From Micromonospora parathelypteridis (GTDB taxonomy: Bacteria; Actinomycetota; Actinomycetes; Mycobacteriales; Micromonosporaceae): a DNA stretch of 64,000 nt. Made by a program: the position numbers and the translations under genes. The notes beneath the pieces are model-generated. The model was not told the origin of the DNA, did no database searches, and was given only the letters and a program-made list of their open reading frames with translations. The stretch covers positions 2,852,001-2,916,000 of the forward strand of contig NZ_JACHDP010000001.1 of assembly GCF_014201145.1 (NCBI RefSeq), given 5' to 3'. Below, in pieces: positions 36,250 through 44,998 of the stretch (position 1 is its first letter; each line of letters starts with the position of its first letter).

Positions 36250-36939
36250 TCAGCCGCCGAGCTGCTCTGACCAGGGCACGACCGCCCGGGCGCCCCCGGC
36301 GAGCACCGCGGCGTGCACCGCTCGGGCGAGCGGGGCGCCCCAGGTGGAGCGAGGCCCGCCGTACGCGGCCTCCGGCCCGCCGACCGGGCAGAGCACGGTG
36401 ACCGCGTCGGTCGGGGTGCCGGTCCCGGGCAACCCCAACTCGGTGATCGCCTGGGTCTTCGCCTCGGTCGCCGTGGCCACGGCGTTGACAAGTGCCGAGT
36501 CGGCGAGCCGAGCCGGGACGTACACCACGATGTTGACCGTGCCGACGCGCTGGGCGAGCGTGGCCGGAGCGTGCGCGGCCGCGAGCACGGGGGTGCCGAG
36601 CCCGACCGTCGCCCAGGCCCGCACGCCGGTGTCGGTCCGCGCCACCACCTCGCTCACATCGACGCCGGTCAGCAGGCCGATCCCGGGCCCGTCGAGGGCG
36701 AGGTCGGCGGCGAGCGCCCCCAGGTGCGCGGCGGGGTCATCCCGGTCGTACGACATGGGTACGGTCGCGTTCAGCACCCAGCGCCGGGCCCCGATACCAC
36801 CGCCCAGCGGGCCGCTGCTGACCGCCCGCAGGGGCACGTCCGCGCGCCAGACGAGCAGCGGAATGTGCCGCCCATCCTCGGCGCGGCTGGTCAGAATCGG
36901 CTCCCTCAGCACGTCGGGCAGGTTACGCCCACCGATCAA
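36250..36939 (-). CDS. cbiZ: Adenosylcobinamide amidohydrolase
   Basis: A protein of about 229 residues of the CbiZ family, which removes the aminopropanol side chain of adenosylcobinamide so that salvaged corrinoids enter the cobalamin pathway as adenosylcobyrate. Recognisable segments are [34 protein letters not shown] and [11 protein letters not shown]. The start is uncertain: a TTG at 36939 gives [10 protein letters not shown], while a GTG at 36912 gives a slightly shorter protein; neither has a strong ribosome site. No other cobalamin gene or riboswitch is visible in the window. It diverges from crp. Confidence 0.85.
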   Translation of the reverse strand: MIGGRNLPDVLREPILTSRAEDGRHIPLLVWRADVPLRAVSSGPLGGGIGARRWVLNATVPMSYDRDDPAAHLGALAADLALDGPGIGLLTGVDVSEVVARTDTGVRAWATVGLGTPVLAAAHAPATLAQRVGTVNIVVYVPARLADSALVNAVATATEAKTQAITELGLPGTGTPTDAVTVLCPVGGPEAAYGGPRSTWGAPLARAVHAAVLAGGARAVVPWSEQLGG

Positions 36940-37055
36940 GATTCCAGGGGCGACCTCTGATTCATGCTCACGTGCGCCTAGACTTGGCGGCGCGCGAGGG
37001 GATCAGCGGACGGCGGACCCGGCCGACGGACGGCACGCGTAAGCGGAGGTGCGCG

Positions 37056-37733
37056 ATGGACGAGGTACTGGCCCGCAGCGGGATCTTCCAGGGTGTTGAC
37101 CCGGAAGCTGCCGAGGCGCTTGCCAAGGAGATGGAGACGATCGAGGTCCGCAAGGGCGAGATCGTTTTCAATGAGGGCGAGCCCGGTGACAGTCTCTATA
37201 TCCTGCTGTCCGGGAAGATCAAGGTTGGTCGCCGCGCCGCGGACGGCCGACAGAACCTGATCGCGGTGATGGGGCCGTCGGACATGGTTGGTGAGCTGTC
37301 GCTCTTCGACCCTGGCCCGCGTACGGCGACCGCCACCGCGGTGACCGACACCCGGCTCGTACGTCTGCGCAAGCAGGCGCTGCGGCCATGGCTGGCCAAC
37401 CGCCCGGAGATCGCCGAGCAGTTGCTCCGGGTGCTCGCCCGACGGCTGCGCCGGACCAACGACTCGCTCGCCGACCTGATCTTCACGGACGTGCCGGGCC
37501 GGGTCGCCAAGAACCTGCTCCAGATGGCCGGCCGGTTCGGCACCCGCGACGGCGGCGTCCTGCGGGTGACCCACGACCTCACCCAGGAGGAGATCGCCCA
37601 GCTCGTCGGCGCCTCCCGGGAGACGGTCAACAAGGCGCTGGCCGACTTCGCCTCGCGCGGCTGGCTGCGGCTGGACGGCAAGAGCATCATCATCCTGGAC
37701 CCGGAGCGCCTCGCTCGTCGCGCCCGCGTCTGA
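37056..37733 (+). CDS. crp: Crp-family transcriptional regulator
   Basis: A 225-residue global regulator. The N-terminal cyclic-nucleotide-binding fold holds [18 protein letters not shown] and [19 protein letters not shown], the phosphate-binding cassette that contacts cAMP. The C-terminal winged helix-turn-helix is [24 protein letters not shown] 37056 is set by GCGGAGG. Similarity in length and motifs to M. tuberculosis Crp (Rv3676) and corynebacterial GlxR is clear. An adenylate cyclase-type regulator at 58304 in the same window could supply its ligand. It is followed by a terminator hairpin. Confidence 0.94.
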   Translation: MDEVLARSGIFQGVDPEAAEALAKEMETIEVRKGEIVFNEGEPGDSLYILLSGKIKVGRRAADGRQNLIAVMGPSDMVGELSLFDPGPRTATATAVTDTRLVRLRKQALRPWLANRPEIAEQLLRVLARRLRRTNDSLADLIFTDVPGRVAKNLLQMAGRFGTRDGGVLRVTHDLTQEEIAQLVGASRETVNKALADFASRGWLRLDGKSIIILDPERLARRARV

Positions 37734-37745
37734 TCAGCACGTCCC

Positions 37746-37780
37746 GTCCCCGCCTTCCGTCTTCGACGGTGGGCGGGGAC
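37746..37780 (+). terminator. Terminator hairpin after crp
   Basis: GTCCCCGCC (37746-37754) pairs with GGCGGGGAC (37772-37780). The loop itself can fold through CCGTC and GACGG. GTTTCGT follows. It lies 13 bases after the crp stop, so it fits a rho-independent-like terminator of crp. Confidence 0.8.
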
Positions 37781-37842
37781 GTTTCGTCTGCCCCGAGCAG
37801 AATCGCTGGTCTCTGACCGGCGCGGGCAACGAGGGTGGGGCC

Positions 37843-38586
37843 ATGCCGAACAGCGTTGCCGTGCTCTCCGACATCCATGGCGTGTTGCCCGCTCTGGAGG
37901 CCGTGCTGGCCGAACCGGACGTCGCCGCCGCCGACCTGATCGTCCTGACCGGCGACATCGCGGCCGGTCCGCAGCCGGTCGAGGTGCTGGACGTGCTCGC
38001 CGGCCTGGGCGACCGGGTGTGCTGGGTCGGCGGTAACGCCGACCGCGAGCTGGTCGAGGCGCGGGCCGGCCGGCCCGCGTCGATCGAGGTGTCCAACTGG
38101 GCCGCCGGGCAGCTCCGCGACGACCAGTTGGCCCGTCTCGCCGCGCTGCCGGCGACGGTGACGCTGGAGGTCGGCGACCTCGGCCCGACGCTCTTCTGCC
38201 ACGCGACCCCCCGCGACGACGAGGAGATGGTGCTCGTCGACTCCCGGATGGAGCGCTGGACGGAGGTGTTCGCCGGTCTTCCGGCCGAGGTCTCGACGGT
38301 GGTCTGCGGGCACACCCACATGCCCTTCACCCGGCTCGTCGATCGACGTCTGGTGGTCAACCCCGGCAGCATCGGCATGCCCTACGGCGGTGCCGGCGCG
38401 TGGTGGGCACTGCTGGGGCCAGGCGTCCAGCTGCGGCGCACGCACTTCGACGTGGACGCGGCGTGCGCCCGGGTGGCCGCCGAGTCGACCTTCCCCGACG
38501 CCGCCGCCTGGGCCGACGAGTACCTGCGCTCCCAACACAGCGACGCCGCCGCGTTGGCGGTCTTCGGCCCCCGCGACGGCCGCTGA
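37843..38586 (+). CDS. Calcineurin-like metallophosphoesterase, YfcE/MJ0936-like
   Basis: A 247-residue soluble phosphoesterase with the family's metal-binding motifs in order: LSDIHGVLPAL, VLTGDIAAGP, WVGGNADRE, FCHATPRDD and VVCGHTHMPF, ending in VVNPGSIGMPYGG. The compact set and GNAD variant resemble YfcE-like enzymes that act on phosphodiesters; the natural substrate is unknown. It lies after the crp terminator and 110 bases from the crp stop, so it is probably a separate transcription unit. It is the first gene of a block that parts crp from its usual neighbours. Confidence 0.88.
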   Translation: MPNSVAVLSDIHGVLPALEAVLAEPDVAAADLIVLTGDIAAGPQPVEVLDVLAGLGDRVCWVGGNADRELVEARAGRPASIEVSNWAAGQLRDDQLARLAALPATVTLEVGDLGPTLFCHATPRDDEEMVLVDSRMERWTEVFAGLPAEVSTVVCGHTHMPFTRLVDRRLVVNPGSIGMPYGGAGAWWALLGPGVQLRRTHFDVDAACARVAAESTFPDAAAWADEYLRSQHSDAAALAVFGPRDGR

Positions 38587-38685
38587 GCGAGCAGTCGGGT
38601 GCTTTGGGGGCGGGACGGTAACGCGCTCTCCGCCCTTCTGGCCCCCGCCGCAGCCGCGGCAGCTGGGGACATGGGATTGGGTGCC

Positions 38686-38843
38686 TTTGGAGCTGAATCG
38701 TTTGCGACATCAGCGGACGAGGTCAGCGGGAAAGGCCAGAGTTCGGCTGGCTGCGGCCCGCCAGACCCGCCCGCCGGACCAGCCCGCCCGCCGGATTGGC
38801 CCGCCGGATCTGCCGATGACTCGTTTGTGACATCAGCTCCAAA
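38686..38843. repeat. Composite direct and inverted intergenic repeat
   Basis: TCGTTTGYGACATCAGC occurs at 38698-38714 and again at 38821-38837 with one difference (C/T). TTTGGAGCTGA (38686-38696) is inverted exactly as TCAGCTCCAAA (38833-38843). The outer inverted ends and inner direct copies span 158 bases, the size and layout of a small non-autonomous mobile or palindromic element. No target-site duplication was identified. Confidence 0.6.
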
Positions 38844-38949
38844 GCGAGTCAGCACACCCGCACCCACCCCTGAGACGCGCCGCCGCGCGCCGTTCCGCAC
38901 CACCCCGCGCTGCCGCACTGCCCGCCCGTGCGACGCCAGCCTTAGAAAA

Positions 38950-38963
38950 AGTCAGTCTTGACT
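38950..38963. promoter_or_regulatory. Probable TetR operator
   Basis: AGTCA (38950-38954) and TGACT (38959-38963) form an inverted repeat with a 4-base centre, ending 29 bases before the TetR-family start. The embedded TTGACT could also serve as a -35 element. Autoregulation by the adjacent TetR protein is the simplest reading, and the downstream operon may share this control. Confidence 0.55.
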
Positions 38964-38992
38964 GTTTGTTTCGTAGGCCGCAGGCTGTTCCC

Positions 38993-39598
38993 GTGTCCGC
39001 CGCATCGACGCGTGTCCCTCAGCAGGAGCGCAGCCGCGCCACCCAGGCCCGTCTGCTGGAGGCGACTGTCGACTGCCTGATCGAGCACGGCTGGTCCGGC
39101 ACCACGACCACCGTCGTCGCTGCACGGGCCGGTGTCTCGCGCGGGGCCCAGCTGCATCACTACCCGACGAAGGCCGCCCTGGTCACCGCCGCCGTGGCCC
39201 ATCTGGCCGAGCGGCGGGCCGCCGAGCTGCGCACCGAGGCCGAGGCGATGCCCGCTGGCCCGCAGCGACTGGACCGGGTGATCGACCTGCTCGGTGTGGC
39301 GTTCACCGGGCCGCTGTTCGTGGCCGCTCTCGAGCTCTGGGTCGCCGCCCGCACCGATCGGGAGCTGCGGGACGCCCTGGTACCGCTGGAGGCGACGGTC
39401 GGCCGGGAGATGCACCGCCTCACCGTCGCGCTACTCGGCGTCGATGAGCGCCGGCCCGGAGTCCGCGAGGCGGTGCAGGCGACCCTCGACCTGCTCCGCG
39501 GGCTCGGGGTGGCCAACCTGCTCAACGACGACTCGGCCCGCCGCACTGCTCTGCTGACCACCTGGAAGCGCCAACTCGCCACCCTGCTCACGCCCTGA
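38993..39598 (+). CDS. TetR-family transcriptional regulator
   Basis: A 201-residue regulator starting at GTG 38993. An N-terminal helix-turn-helix (TTTTVVAARAGVSRGAQLHHYPTKAALV read in parts) carries the usual TetR recognition helix RGAQLHHY-type segment. The C-terminal ligand-binding part is helical, with FTGPLFVAALELWVAARTD. It precedes and faces the same way as a fatty-acid-like catabolic operon, and the palindromic operator sits just upstream of it. A repressor released by an acyl-CoA intermediate is likely by analogy with other TetR genes next to acyl-CoA dehydrogenases. The ligand is not known. Confidence 0.9.
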   Translation: MSAASTRVPQQERSRATQARLLEATVDCLIEHGWSGTTTTVVAARAGVSRGAQLHHYPTKAALVTAAVAHLAERRAAELRTEAEAMPAGPQRLDRVIDLLGVAFTGPLFVAALELWVAARTDRELRDALVPLEATVGREMHRLTVALLGVDERRPGVREAVQATLDLLRGLGVANLLNDDSARRTALLTTWKRQLATLLTP

Positions 39599-39635
39599 CC
39601 GCCGGCCGCGCAGGCCTTCACCGACCGGAGGCACC

Positions 39636-40445
39636 ATGGTCGACCTCACCGACCTGCTCGCGGATCTGGCCGCCGAGTCCACCCAGCTGGACCTCCTGGT
39701 GGCGCCGCTGCCGGCGGCCGATTGGTCACGACCGACCCTCGCTCCGGGCTGGAGCATCGGACACCAGATCGCCCACCTCGCCTGGACCGACCAGGTGGCG
39801 CTGCTGGCCGCGACCGATCCCGCGGCGTTCTACGCGACGGTCACTGCCGCACCCGACCCGACCCGGATGGTCGACGCCGGTGCCGAGGAGTTCCTCGCCC
39901 CGCCGGCGGAGCTGCTCCCCCGTTGGCGCGCCGGCCGGGCGGCACTCACCGACGCACTGGCCGCCGTTCCGGCCGGCGAGAAGCTGCCCTGGTACGGCAC
40001 CCGGATGTCCGCCACCTCGATGGCGACCGCCCGGATCATGGAGACCTGGGCACACGGTGAGGACGTGGCCGACACACTCGGCGTCGTCCGTCCCGCCACC
40101 GACCGGCTCCGGCACGTCGCGCACCTCGGTGTGCGTACCCTCGGGCACGGCTTCGCCGCGCACGGCCGGGTGGCACCGACGGCGCCGGTCCGGGTCGACC
40201 TGGTCGGGCCCGGCGGTGACACGTGGAGCTGGGGTCCGGCGGACGCCGCCGACCGACTGAGCGGCCCGGCTCGGGACTTCTGCCTGCTGGTCACCCAGCG
40301 CCGACACCGCGCGGACCTCGCCCTGGTCGCTGTCGGTCCGGTCGCCGACGAGTGGCTCGACGTGGCGCAGGCGTTCGCCGGCCCGCCCGGGGTCGGCCGC
40401 GAGCCGACCGCCGCCCCGGCCGACGCGGGCGGAGGACGAGCATGA
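39636..40445 (+). CDS. TIGR03084-like DinB/mycothiol-type metal-binding protein
   Basis: A 269-residue protein of the TIGR03084 type, within the DinB/maleylpyruvate-isomerase-like superfamily of four-helix metal-binding proteins. Likely ligand positions are in GHQIAHLAWTDQ and METWAHGEDVAD, with the N-terminal LAPGWSIGHQIAHL typical of the group. Members often depend on mycothiol, but for this subgroup the reaction is unknown. The ATG at 39636 follows GGAGGC. Its stop overlaps the AtuA-like start (ATGA), and it often sits next to AtuA and acyl-CoA genes, so it may act in the same pathway. Confidence 0.85.
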   Translation: MVDLTDLLADLAAESTQLDLLVAPLPAADWSRPTLAPGWSIGHQIAHLAWTDQVALLAATDPAAFYATVTAAPDPTRMVDAGAEEFLAPPAELLPRWRAGRAALTDALAAVPAGEKLPWYGTRMSATSMATARIMETWAHGEDVADTLGVVRPATDRLRHVAHLGVRTLGHGFAAHGRVAPTAPVRVDLVGPGGDTWSWGPADAADRLSGPARDFCLLVTQRRHRADLALVAVGPVADEWLDVAQAFAGPPGVGREPTAAPADAGGGRA

Positions 40446-42133
40446 TCCGGATCGGAAACGCCTCCGGCTTCTACGGCGACCGGTTCACCGCCTGGCGGGA
40501 GATGCTCGACGGCGGCGAGTTGGATGTGCTGACCGGTGACTACCTGGCCGAGTTGACCATGCTGATCCTCGCGCGGGATCGGCTGCGCGACCCCGACCTG
40601 GGCTACGCGAAGACGTTCCTGCGTCAACTGGAGACGTGCCTCGGCACCGCCCTCGACCGAGGGGTGCGGATCGTGACGAACGCCGGCGGGTTGAACCCGG
40701 CCGGCCTGGCCGCCGCCATCGGCGCGCTCGCCGGCCGTCTGGGCCTGCCGGCCCAGGTCGGGTACGTCGAGGGCGACATGATCCAGCGGCCGGACGCGTT
40801 GAGCGCGAACGCCTACCTTGGCGCGTTCGGGATCGCGGCCTGCCTCGACGGCGGTGCGGACGTGGTGGTCACCGGCCGGGTCACCGACGCGTCGCTGGTG
40901 GTCGGCCCGGCCATCGCCCGGTACGGGTGGGGCCGCGACGACCTCGACGAGCTGGCCGGGGCGACCGTCGCGGGTCACCTCATCGAGTGCGGCGCACAGG
41001 TCACCGGTGGCAACTTCAGCTTCTTCACCGAACTGCCTGACGGCGGGCATCGGCCCGGTTTCCCGATCGCCGAGGTGCACGCCGATGGCACAGCGGTGCT
41101 CACCAAGCATGTGGGCACCGGCGGCGCGGTCACCGTGGAGACGGTCACCGCCCAACTGCTCTACGAGATCGGTGGGCCCGCGTACCTGGGACCGGACGTG
41201 GTCACCCGACTGGACACGGTGACGTTGCGGGCCGACGGGCCGGACCGGGTCCAGGTCTCCGGTGTCCGGGGTACGCCACCGCCGGCCACGCTCAAGGTGG
41301 GCGTCAACAACCTCGGTGGCTTCCGCAACTCGATGACGTTCGTCCTCTGCGGCCTCGACATCCAGGCGAAGGCCGCTCTGGTCCGAGGGCAGGTCGAGGA
41401 GGCGGTGGGCAAGGACGGGCTGGAGTTCGTGCTGGCCCGGACCGACCACCCCGATGCCGCCGACACCGAGGCTGCCAGTGCGCTGCTCCACGTCCACCTG
41501 CGCGACGGCGACAAGGCGCGAGCCGGACGGGCCTTCTCGGCGGCAGCGGTGGAGTTGGCGCTGGCGTCGTACCCGGGCTGCACGCTGACCACCCTGCCCG
41601 GCGACGCGACCCCGTACGGCGTCTTCACCGCCGACACGGTGCCGCAGGACGCGGTGGCGCACGTCGCGGTGCTGCCCGGCGGCGAGCGGGTGCCGATCGC
41701 CCCGCCGCTCCGCACCGCCCCCGCCGCAGCCGCCGCCGCCGCAGCCGCCGAGACAGCTTCGGGCGGCGAGGCGGCCGTCGACGGTCCGACCCGACGCGGA
41801 CCGCTCGGCGAGTTGGTCGGCGCGCGCTCGGGGGACAAGGGTGGGGACGCGAACCTCGGCGTCTGGGCGCGGACCGAAGCCGGGGACGCGTGGCTGCGCG
41901 CCTGGTTGACCGTCGAGCGGCTGGCCGAGCTGTTGCCGGAGACCGCGCCGCTGTCGGTGCGGCGCTACGAGCTGCCGAACCTGCGCGCGATCAACTTCGT
42001 GATCGAGGGCCTGCTCGGGGCGGGGGTGGCCGCGTCGACCCGGTTCGATCCGCAGGCCAAGGCGCTCGGCGAGCTGCTGCGCGCCCGGATCGTCGACCTA
42101 CCGGCCGACGTGCCGCCGGGGTTGGTGCCGTGA
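40442..42133 (+). CDS. Acyclic terpene utilisation protein AtuA-like
   Basis: A 563-residue protein of the AtuA family (DUF1446). The main domain (residues 1 to about 415) has IRIGNASGFYGDRF, RIVTNAGGLNPAGLA, VVVTGRVTDASLVVGPA and GAQVTGGNFSFF. An Ala-rich linker near 425-440 joins it to a C-terminal AtuA-like unit (GELVGARSGDKGGDANLGVW), which is a separate gene in some bacteria. AtuA is needed for citronellol and geraniol breakdown in Pseudomonas, but its reaction is not known. The ATG at 40442 overlaps the previous stop. Presence beside an acyl-CoA carboxylase supports an isoprenoid or branched acyl pathway. Confidence 0.9.
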   Translation: MIRIGNASGFYGDRFTAWREMLDGGELDVLTGDYLAELTMLILARDRLRDPDLGYAKTFLRQLETCLGTALDRGVRIVTNAGGLNPAGLAAAIGALAGRLGLPAQVGYVEGDMIQRPDALSANAYLGAFGIAACLDGGADVVVTGRVTDASLVVGPAIARYGWGRDDLDELAGATVAGHLIECGAQVTGGNFSFFTELPDGGHRPGFPIAEVHADGTAVLTKHVGTGGAVTVETVTAQLLYEIGGPAYLGPDVVTRLDTVTLRADGPDRVQVSGVRGTPPPATLKVGVNNLGGFRNSMTFVLCGLDIQAKAALVRGQVEEAVGKDGLEFVLARTDHPDAADTEAASALLHVHLRDGDKARAGRAFSAAAVELALASYPGCTLTTLPGDATPYGVFTADTVPQDAVAHVAVLPGGERVPIAPPLRTAPAAAAAAAAAETASGGEAAVDGPTRRGPLGELVGARSGDKGGDANLGVWARTEAGDAWLRAWLTVERLAELLPETAPLSVRRYELPNLRAINFVIEGLLGAGVAASTRFDPQAKALGELLRARIVDLPADVPPGLVP

Positions 42134-42135
42134 GC

Positions 42136-42173
42136 GCGAGGAGTGAGCCGGTCCTGCGAGCCCCGCAGTCGCG
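42136..42173. repeat. Intergenic repeat element, copy 2
   Basis: GCGAGGAGTGAGC, then CGGTCC, then TGCGAGCCCCGCAGTCGCG. It shares both blocks with 16103-16133. CGCGA at 42135-42139 and TCGCG at 42169-42173 are inverted. It fills most of the 55-base gap between the AtuA-like gene and the acyl-CoA dehydrogenase, inside an otherwise compact operon. Confidence 0.6.
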
Positions 42174-42188
42174 AACAACGGTGACGCC

Positions 42189-43385
42189 GTGAGCATCGTG
42201 GACACGCCGGAGCGGCGACAACTGCGCGAGCTGACCCGCGCCTTCGTGACGCGCGAGGTGCTGTCGCACCTGGACGACTGGGAGCGGGTCGGTGAGGTGC
42301 CCCGGGCGCTGCACGCCACCGCGGCGAAGCTCGGCCTGCTCGGCATCGGTTTTCCCGAGTCGGTCGGTGGCAGCGGCGGTGACCTGCTCGACTCGATCAT
42401 CGTGACCGAGGAGCTGATCCGCTCGGGCGGCTCGTCCGGGCTGGTGGCGGCCCTGTTCACGCACGGCATCGCGTTGCCGCACATGGTCGCGGCGGCGGGT
42501 GCCCGTACCGGCGGGTCGCTGGGTGGCCGACTCGGCGTCGCGGCGACGCCGGGTGACGACGACCTGATCGATCGGTACGTCCGGCCGACCCTGGCTGGCA
42601 CGATGATCGGCGCGCTGGCGATCACCGAACCGGACGGCGGTTCCGATGTGGCCGGCATCCGCACCAACGCCCGGCGGGACGGCGACCACTACGTGGTGAA
42701 CGGGTCGAAGACCTACATCACCAGCGGGCATCGGGCCGATTTCGTGACCACGGCGGTCTGCACCGACTTCCCCGGCAGCGGCGAGCTCACCCTGCTGGTC
42801 ATCGACAAGGGGCTGCCCGGGTTCACGGTGGGGCGGCGGTTGGAGAAGTTGGGCTGGCACTGCTCGGACACCGCCGAGCTGTCGTTCGTCGACGTACGGG
42901 TGCCGGTGGCCAACCGGATCGGCGCCGAGAACACCGGCTTCCTGGCGATCATGCAGCACTTCGCGGCGGAGCGGCTCTCCCTGGCGACGCAGGCGTACGC
43001 CACCGCCCAGCGTTGCGTCGAACTGGCGACGCGCTGGTGCCGGGACCGGGAGACCTTCGGCCGCCCGTTGGCCAGTCGACAGCTGATCCGGCACCGGTTG
43101 GCCGAGATGCACACCAGGGCGGAGGCCGCCCGGTCGTACGTGCACGAGGTGGCCATCCGGGTGGCGGCGGGCGAGCCGGTGGTGACCGAGGTGGCGATGG
43201 CCAAGAACGTGGCGGTGGCCGCCTGCGACCAGGTCGTCGACCAGGCGTTGCAGTTGCACGGCGGCTTCGGCTACCTGCGCGACGCCGAGGTGGAGCGGCA
43301 CTACCGCGATGCCCGGATCCTCGGCATCGGCGGCGGCACCACCGAGATCATGAACGAGATCATCGCGAAGGGCATGGGGCTGTGA
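42189..43385 (+). CDS. Acyl-CoA dehydrogenase, first of the operon
   Basis: A 398-residue flavoenzyme that makes a 2,3-enoyl-CoA. Landmarks are ITEPDGGSDVAGI and VNGSKTYITSGHRADF (substrate and FAD contacts), RLSLATQAYATAQRC and QLHGGFGYLRDAEVERHYRDARILGIGGGTTEI read in parts. The Glu that acts as base is expected in the GGTTEI segment or the helix before it. The GTG start at 42189 follows the repeat element. It overlaps the carboxylase beta gene by four bases. A role as isovaleryl- or citronellyl-CoA dehydrogenase is inferred from the neighbours. Confidence 0.92.
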   Translation: MSIVDTPERRQLRELTRAFVTREVLSHLDDWERVGEVPRALHATAAKLGLLGIGFPESVGGSGGDLLDSIIVTEELIRSGGSSGLVAALFTHGIALPHMVAAAGARTGGSLGGRLGVAATPGDDDLIDRYVRPTLAGTMIGALAITEPDGGSDVAGIRTNARRDGDHYVVNGSKTYITSGHRADFVTTAVCTDFPGSGELTLLVIDKGLPGFTVGRRLEKLGWHCSDTAELSFVDVRVPVANRIGAENTGFLAIMQHFAAERLSLATQAYATAQRCVELATRWCRDRETFGRPLASRQLIRHRLAEMHTRAEAARSYVHEVAIRVAAGEPVVTEVAMAKNVAVAACDQVVDQALQLHGGFGYLRDAEVERHYRDARILGIGGGTTEIMNEIIAKGMGL

Positions 43386-44983
43386 GCATCCTGAACAGCG
43401 CGGTCGACGTGTCCGCTCCCGGGCACGTGGTGAACCGGGCGGCTCTGCTGGACCGACTGGCCGAGTTGGACGCCGCGCTGGACCAGGCTCGGGCCGGCGG
43501 CGGCGAGAAGTACGTGACCCGGCACCACTCGCGCGGCAAACTGCTCCCCCGGGAGCGGATCGAGCTGCTGGTGGACGCGGACAGCCCGTTCCTGGAGTTG
43601 TCGCCGGTCGCCGCGTACGGCACGGACTTCCCGGTCGGGGCCAGCGTGGTCACCGGCATCGGGGTCGTCGAGGGCGTGGAGTGTCTGATCGTCGCCAACG
43701 ATCCGACGGTACGCGGCGGCGCGGTCAATCCGTGGTCGCTGGCGAAGACCCGGCGGGCCGGCGAGATCGCCCTGGCCAACCGGCTCCCGATGGTCAACCT
43801 TGTCGAGTCGGCCGGGGCGGACCTGCCCACCCAGGCGGAGATCTTCATTCCGGGTGGTCGGGTGTTCCGTGACCTGACCCGGCTCTCGGCGGCGGGCATC
43901 CCCACGGTCAGCGTGGTCTTCGGCAACGCGACGGCCGGTGGCGCGTACGTGCCGGGGATGTCCGACCACGTGATCATGATTCGGGACCGGTCGCAGGTCT
44001 ACCTGGCCGGGCCGCCGCTGGTGAAGATGGCGACCGGCGAGGTGACCGACGACGAGTCGCTGGGTGGTGCGGCGATGCACGCGGCCACGTCGGGGCTCGC
44101 CGACTATCTGGCCTCCGACGAGCGGGACGGCATCCGGTTGGCCCGGCAGTGCGTACGCCGGTTGAACTGGCGCAAGCAGGGCCCGTCGCCGCGTACGGCC
44201 GTGCCGCAGCCACCGAAGTACGACCCGGAGGAGTTGCTCGGCATCACCAGCGCGGACCTGAAGGTGCCGTTCGACCCACGTGAGGTGCTGGCCCGGATCC
44301 TGGACGGCAGCGACTTCGACGAGTTCAAGCCCGCGTACGGGGACGCGCTGGTCACCGGCTGGGGCGAGCTGCACGGGTACCCGGTCGGCGTGCTGGCCAA
44401 CGCCCGCGGGGTGTTGTTCAGCGAGGAGGCGCAGAAGGCGGCCCAGTTCATCCAGCTCGCGAACGCCGCGGACACCCCGCTGATCTTCCTGCAGAACACC
44501 ACCGGCTACATGGTCGGCACCGAGTACGAGCAGCGCGGCATCATCAAGCACGGCGCACTGATGATCAATGCGGTGTCCAACTCGACGGTGCCGCACCTGA
44601 CGGTGAACCTCGGCGCCTCGTACGGGGCCGGCAACTACGGCATGTGTGGCCGGGCGTACGAGCCGAGGTTCTTGTTCACCTGGCCGAACGCGAAGTCGGC
44701 GGTGATGGGTCCGGCTCAGCTCGCCGGGGTGCTCTCCATCGTGGCGCGGCAGGCCGCCGCCGCCCGGGGGCGCGACTACGACGAGGAGTCCGACGCCGCG
44801 ATGCGAATGATGGTCGAGCAGCAGATCGAGTCGCAGTCGGGCGCGCTGTTCCTCTCCGGCCGGCTCTACGACGACGGGGTGATCGACCCTCGGGACACGC
44901 GTACGGTCCTCGGGCTCTGCCTCTCGGCGATCCACAGCGGACCGGTGGAGGGCGCCGACGGTTTCGGCGTCTTCCGGATGTAG
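43382..44983 (+). CDS. Acyl-CoA carboxylase, carboxyltransferase (beta) subunit
   Basis: A 533-residue carboxyltransferase. Segments such as RGKLLPRERIELLVD, GNATAGGAYVPGMSDHVIMI and FLQNTTGYMVGTEYE place it with the methylcrotonyl-CoA and geranyl-CoA carboxylase beta subunits, more than with the propionyl/acetyl types. It moves the carboxyl group from biotin to the acyl-CoA. GTG 43382 overlaps the previous stop (GTGA), and the alpha gene starts 15 bases after its own stop, so the holoenzyme is co-translated. Leucine or isoprenoid degradation is the likely context. Confidence 0.92.
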   Translation: MSILNSAVDVSAPGHVVNRAALLDRLAELDAALDQARAGGGEKYVTRHHSRGKLLPRERIELLVDADSPFLELSPVAAYGTDFPVGASVVTGIGVVEGVECLIVANDPTVRGGAVNPWSLAKTRRAGEIALANRLPMVNLVESAGADLPTQAEIFIPGGRVFRDLTRLSAAGIPTVSVVFGNATAGGAYVPGMSDHVIMIRDRSQVYLAGPPLVKMATGEVTDDESLGGAAMHAATSGLADYLASDERDGIRLARQCVRRLNWRKQGPSPRTAVPQPPKYDPEELLGITSADLKVPFDPREVLARILDGSDFDEFKPAYGDALVTGWGELHGYPVGVLANARGVLFSEEAQKAAQFIQLANAADTPLIFLQNTTGYMVGTEYEQRGIIKHGALMINAVSNSTVPHLTVNLGASYGAGNYGMCGRAYEPRFLFTWPNAKSAVMGPAQLAGVLSIVARQAAAARGRDYDEESDAAMRMMVEQQIESQSGALFLSGRLYDDGVIDPRDTRTVLGLCLSAIHSGPVEGADGFGVFRM

Positions 44984-44998
44984 GGGGCGAAGCCAAAG

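Larger units (their letters stand above)
38587..38992. other. Intergenic region before the catabolic operon
   Basis: This 406-base gap has no convincing gene. It holds a composite repeat at 38686-38843 and a short inverted repeat at 38950-38963 just before the TetR start, both listed separately. A Pro-coding-like GC-rich stretch near 38760-38815 has simple CCCGCCGG-type repetition and appears non-coding. Confidence 0.5.

Noticed and set aside
37843..38586. Assigning the phosphoesterase as a cAMP phosphodiesterase because crp is next to it
   Set aside because: The motif set is the compact YfcE-like type, which does not establish a cAMP substrate. Neighbourhood alone is not enough.
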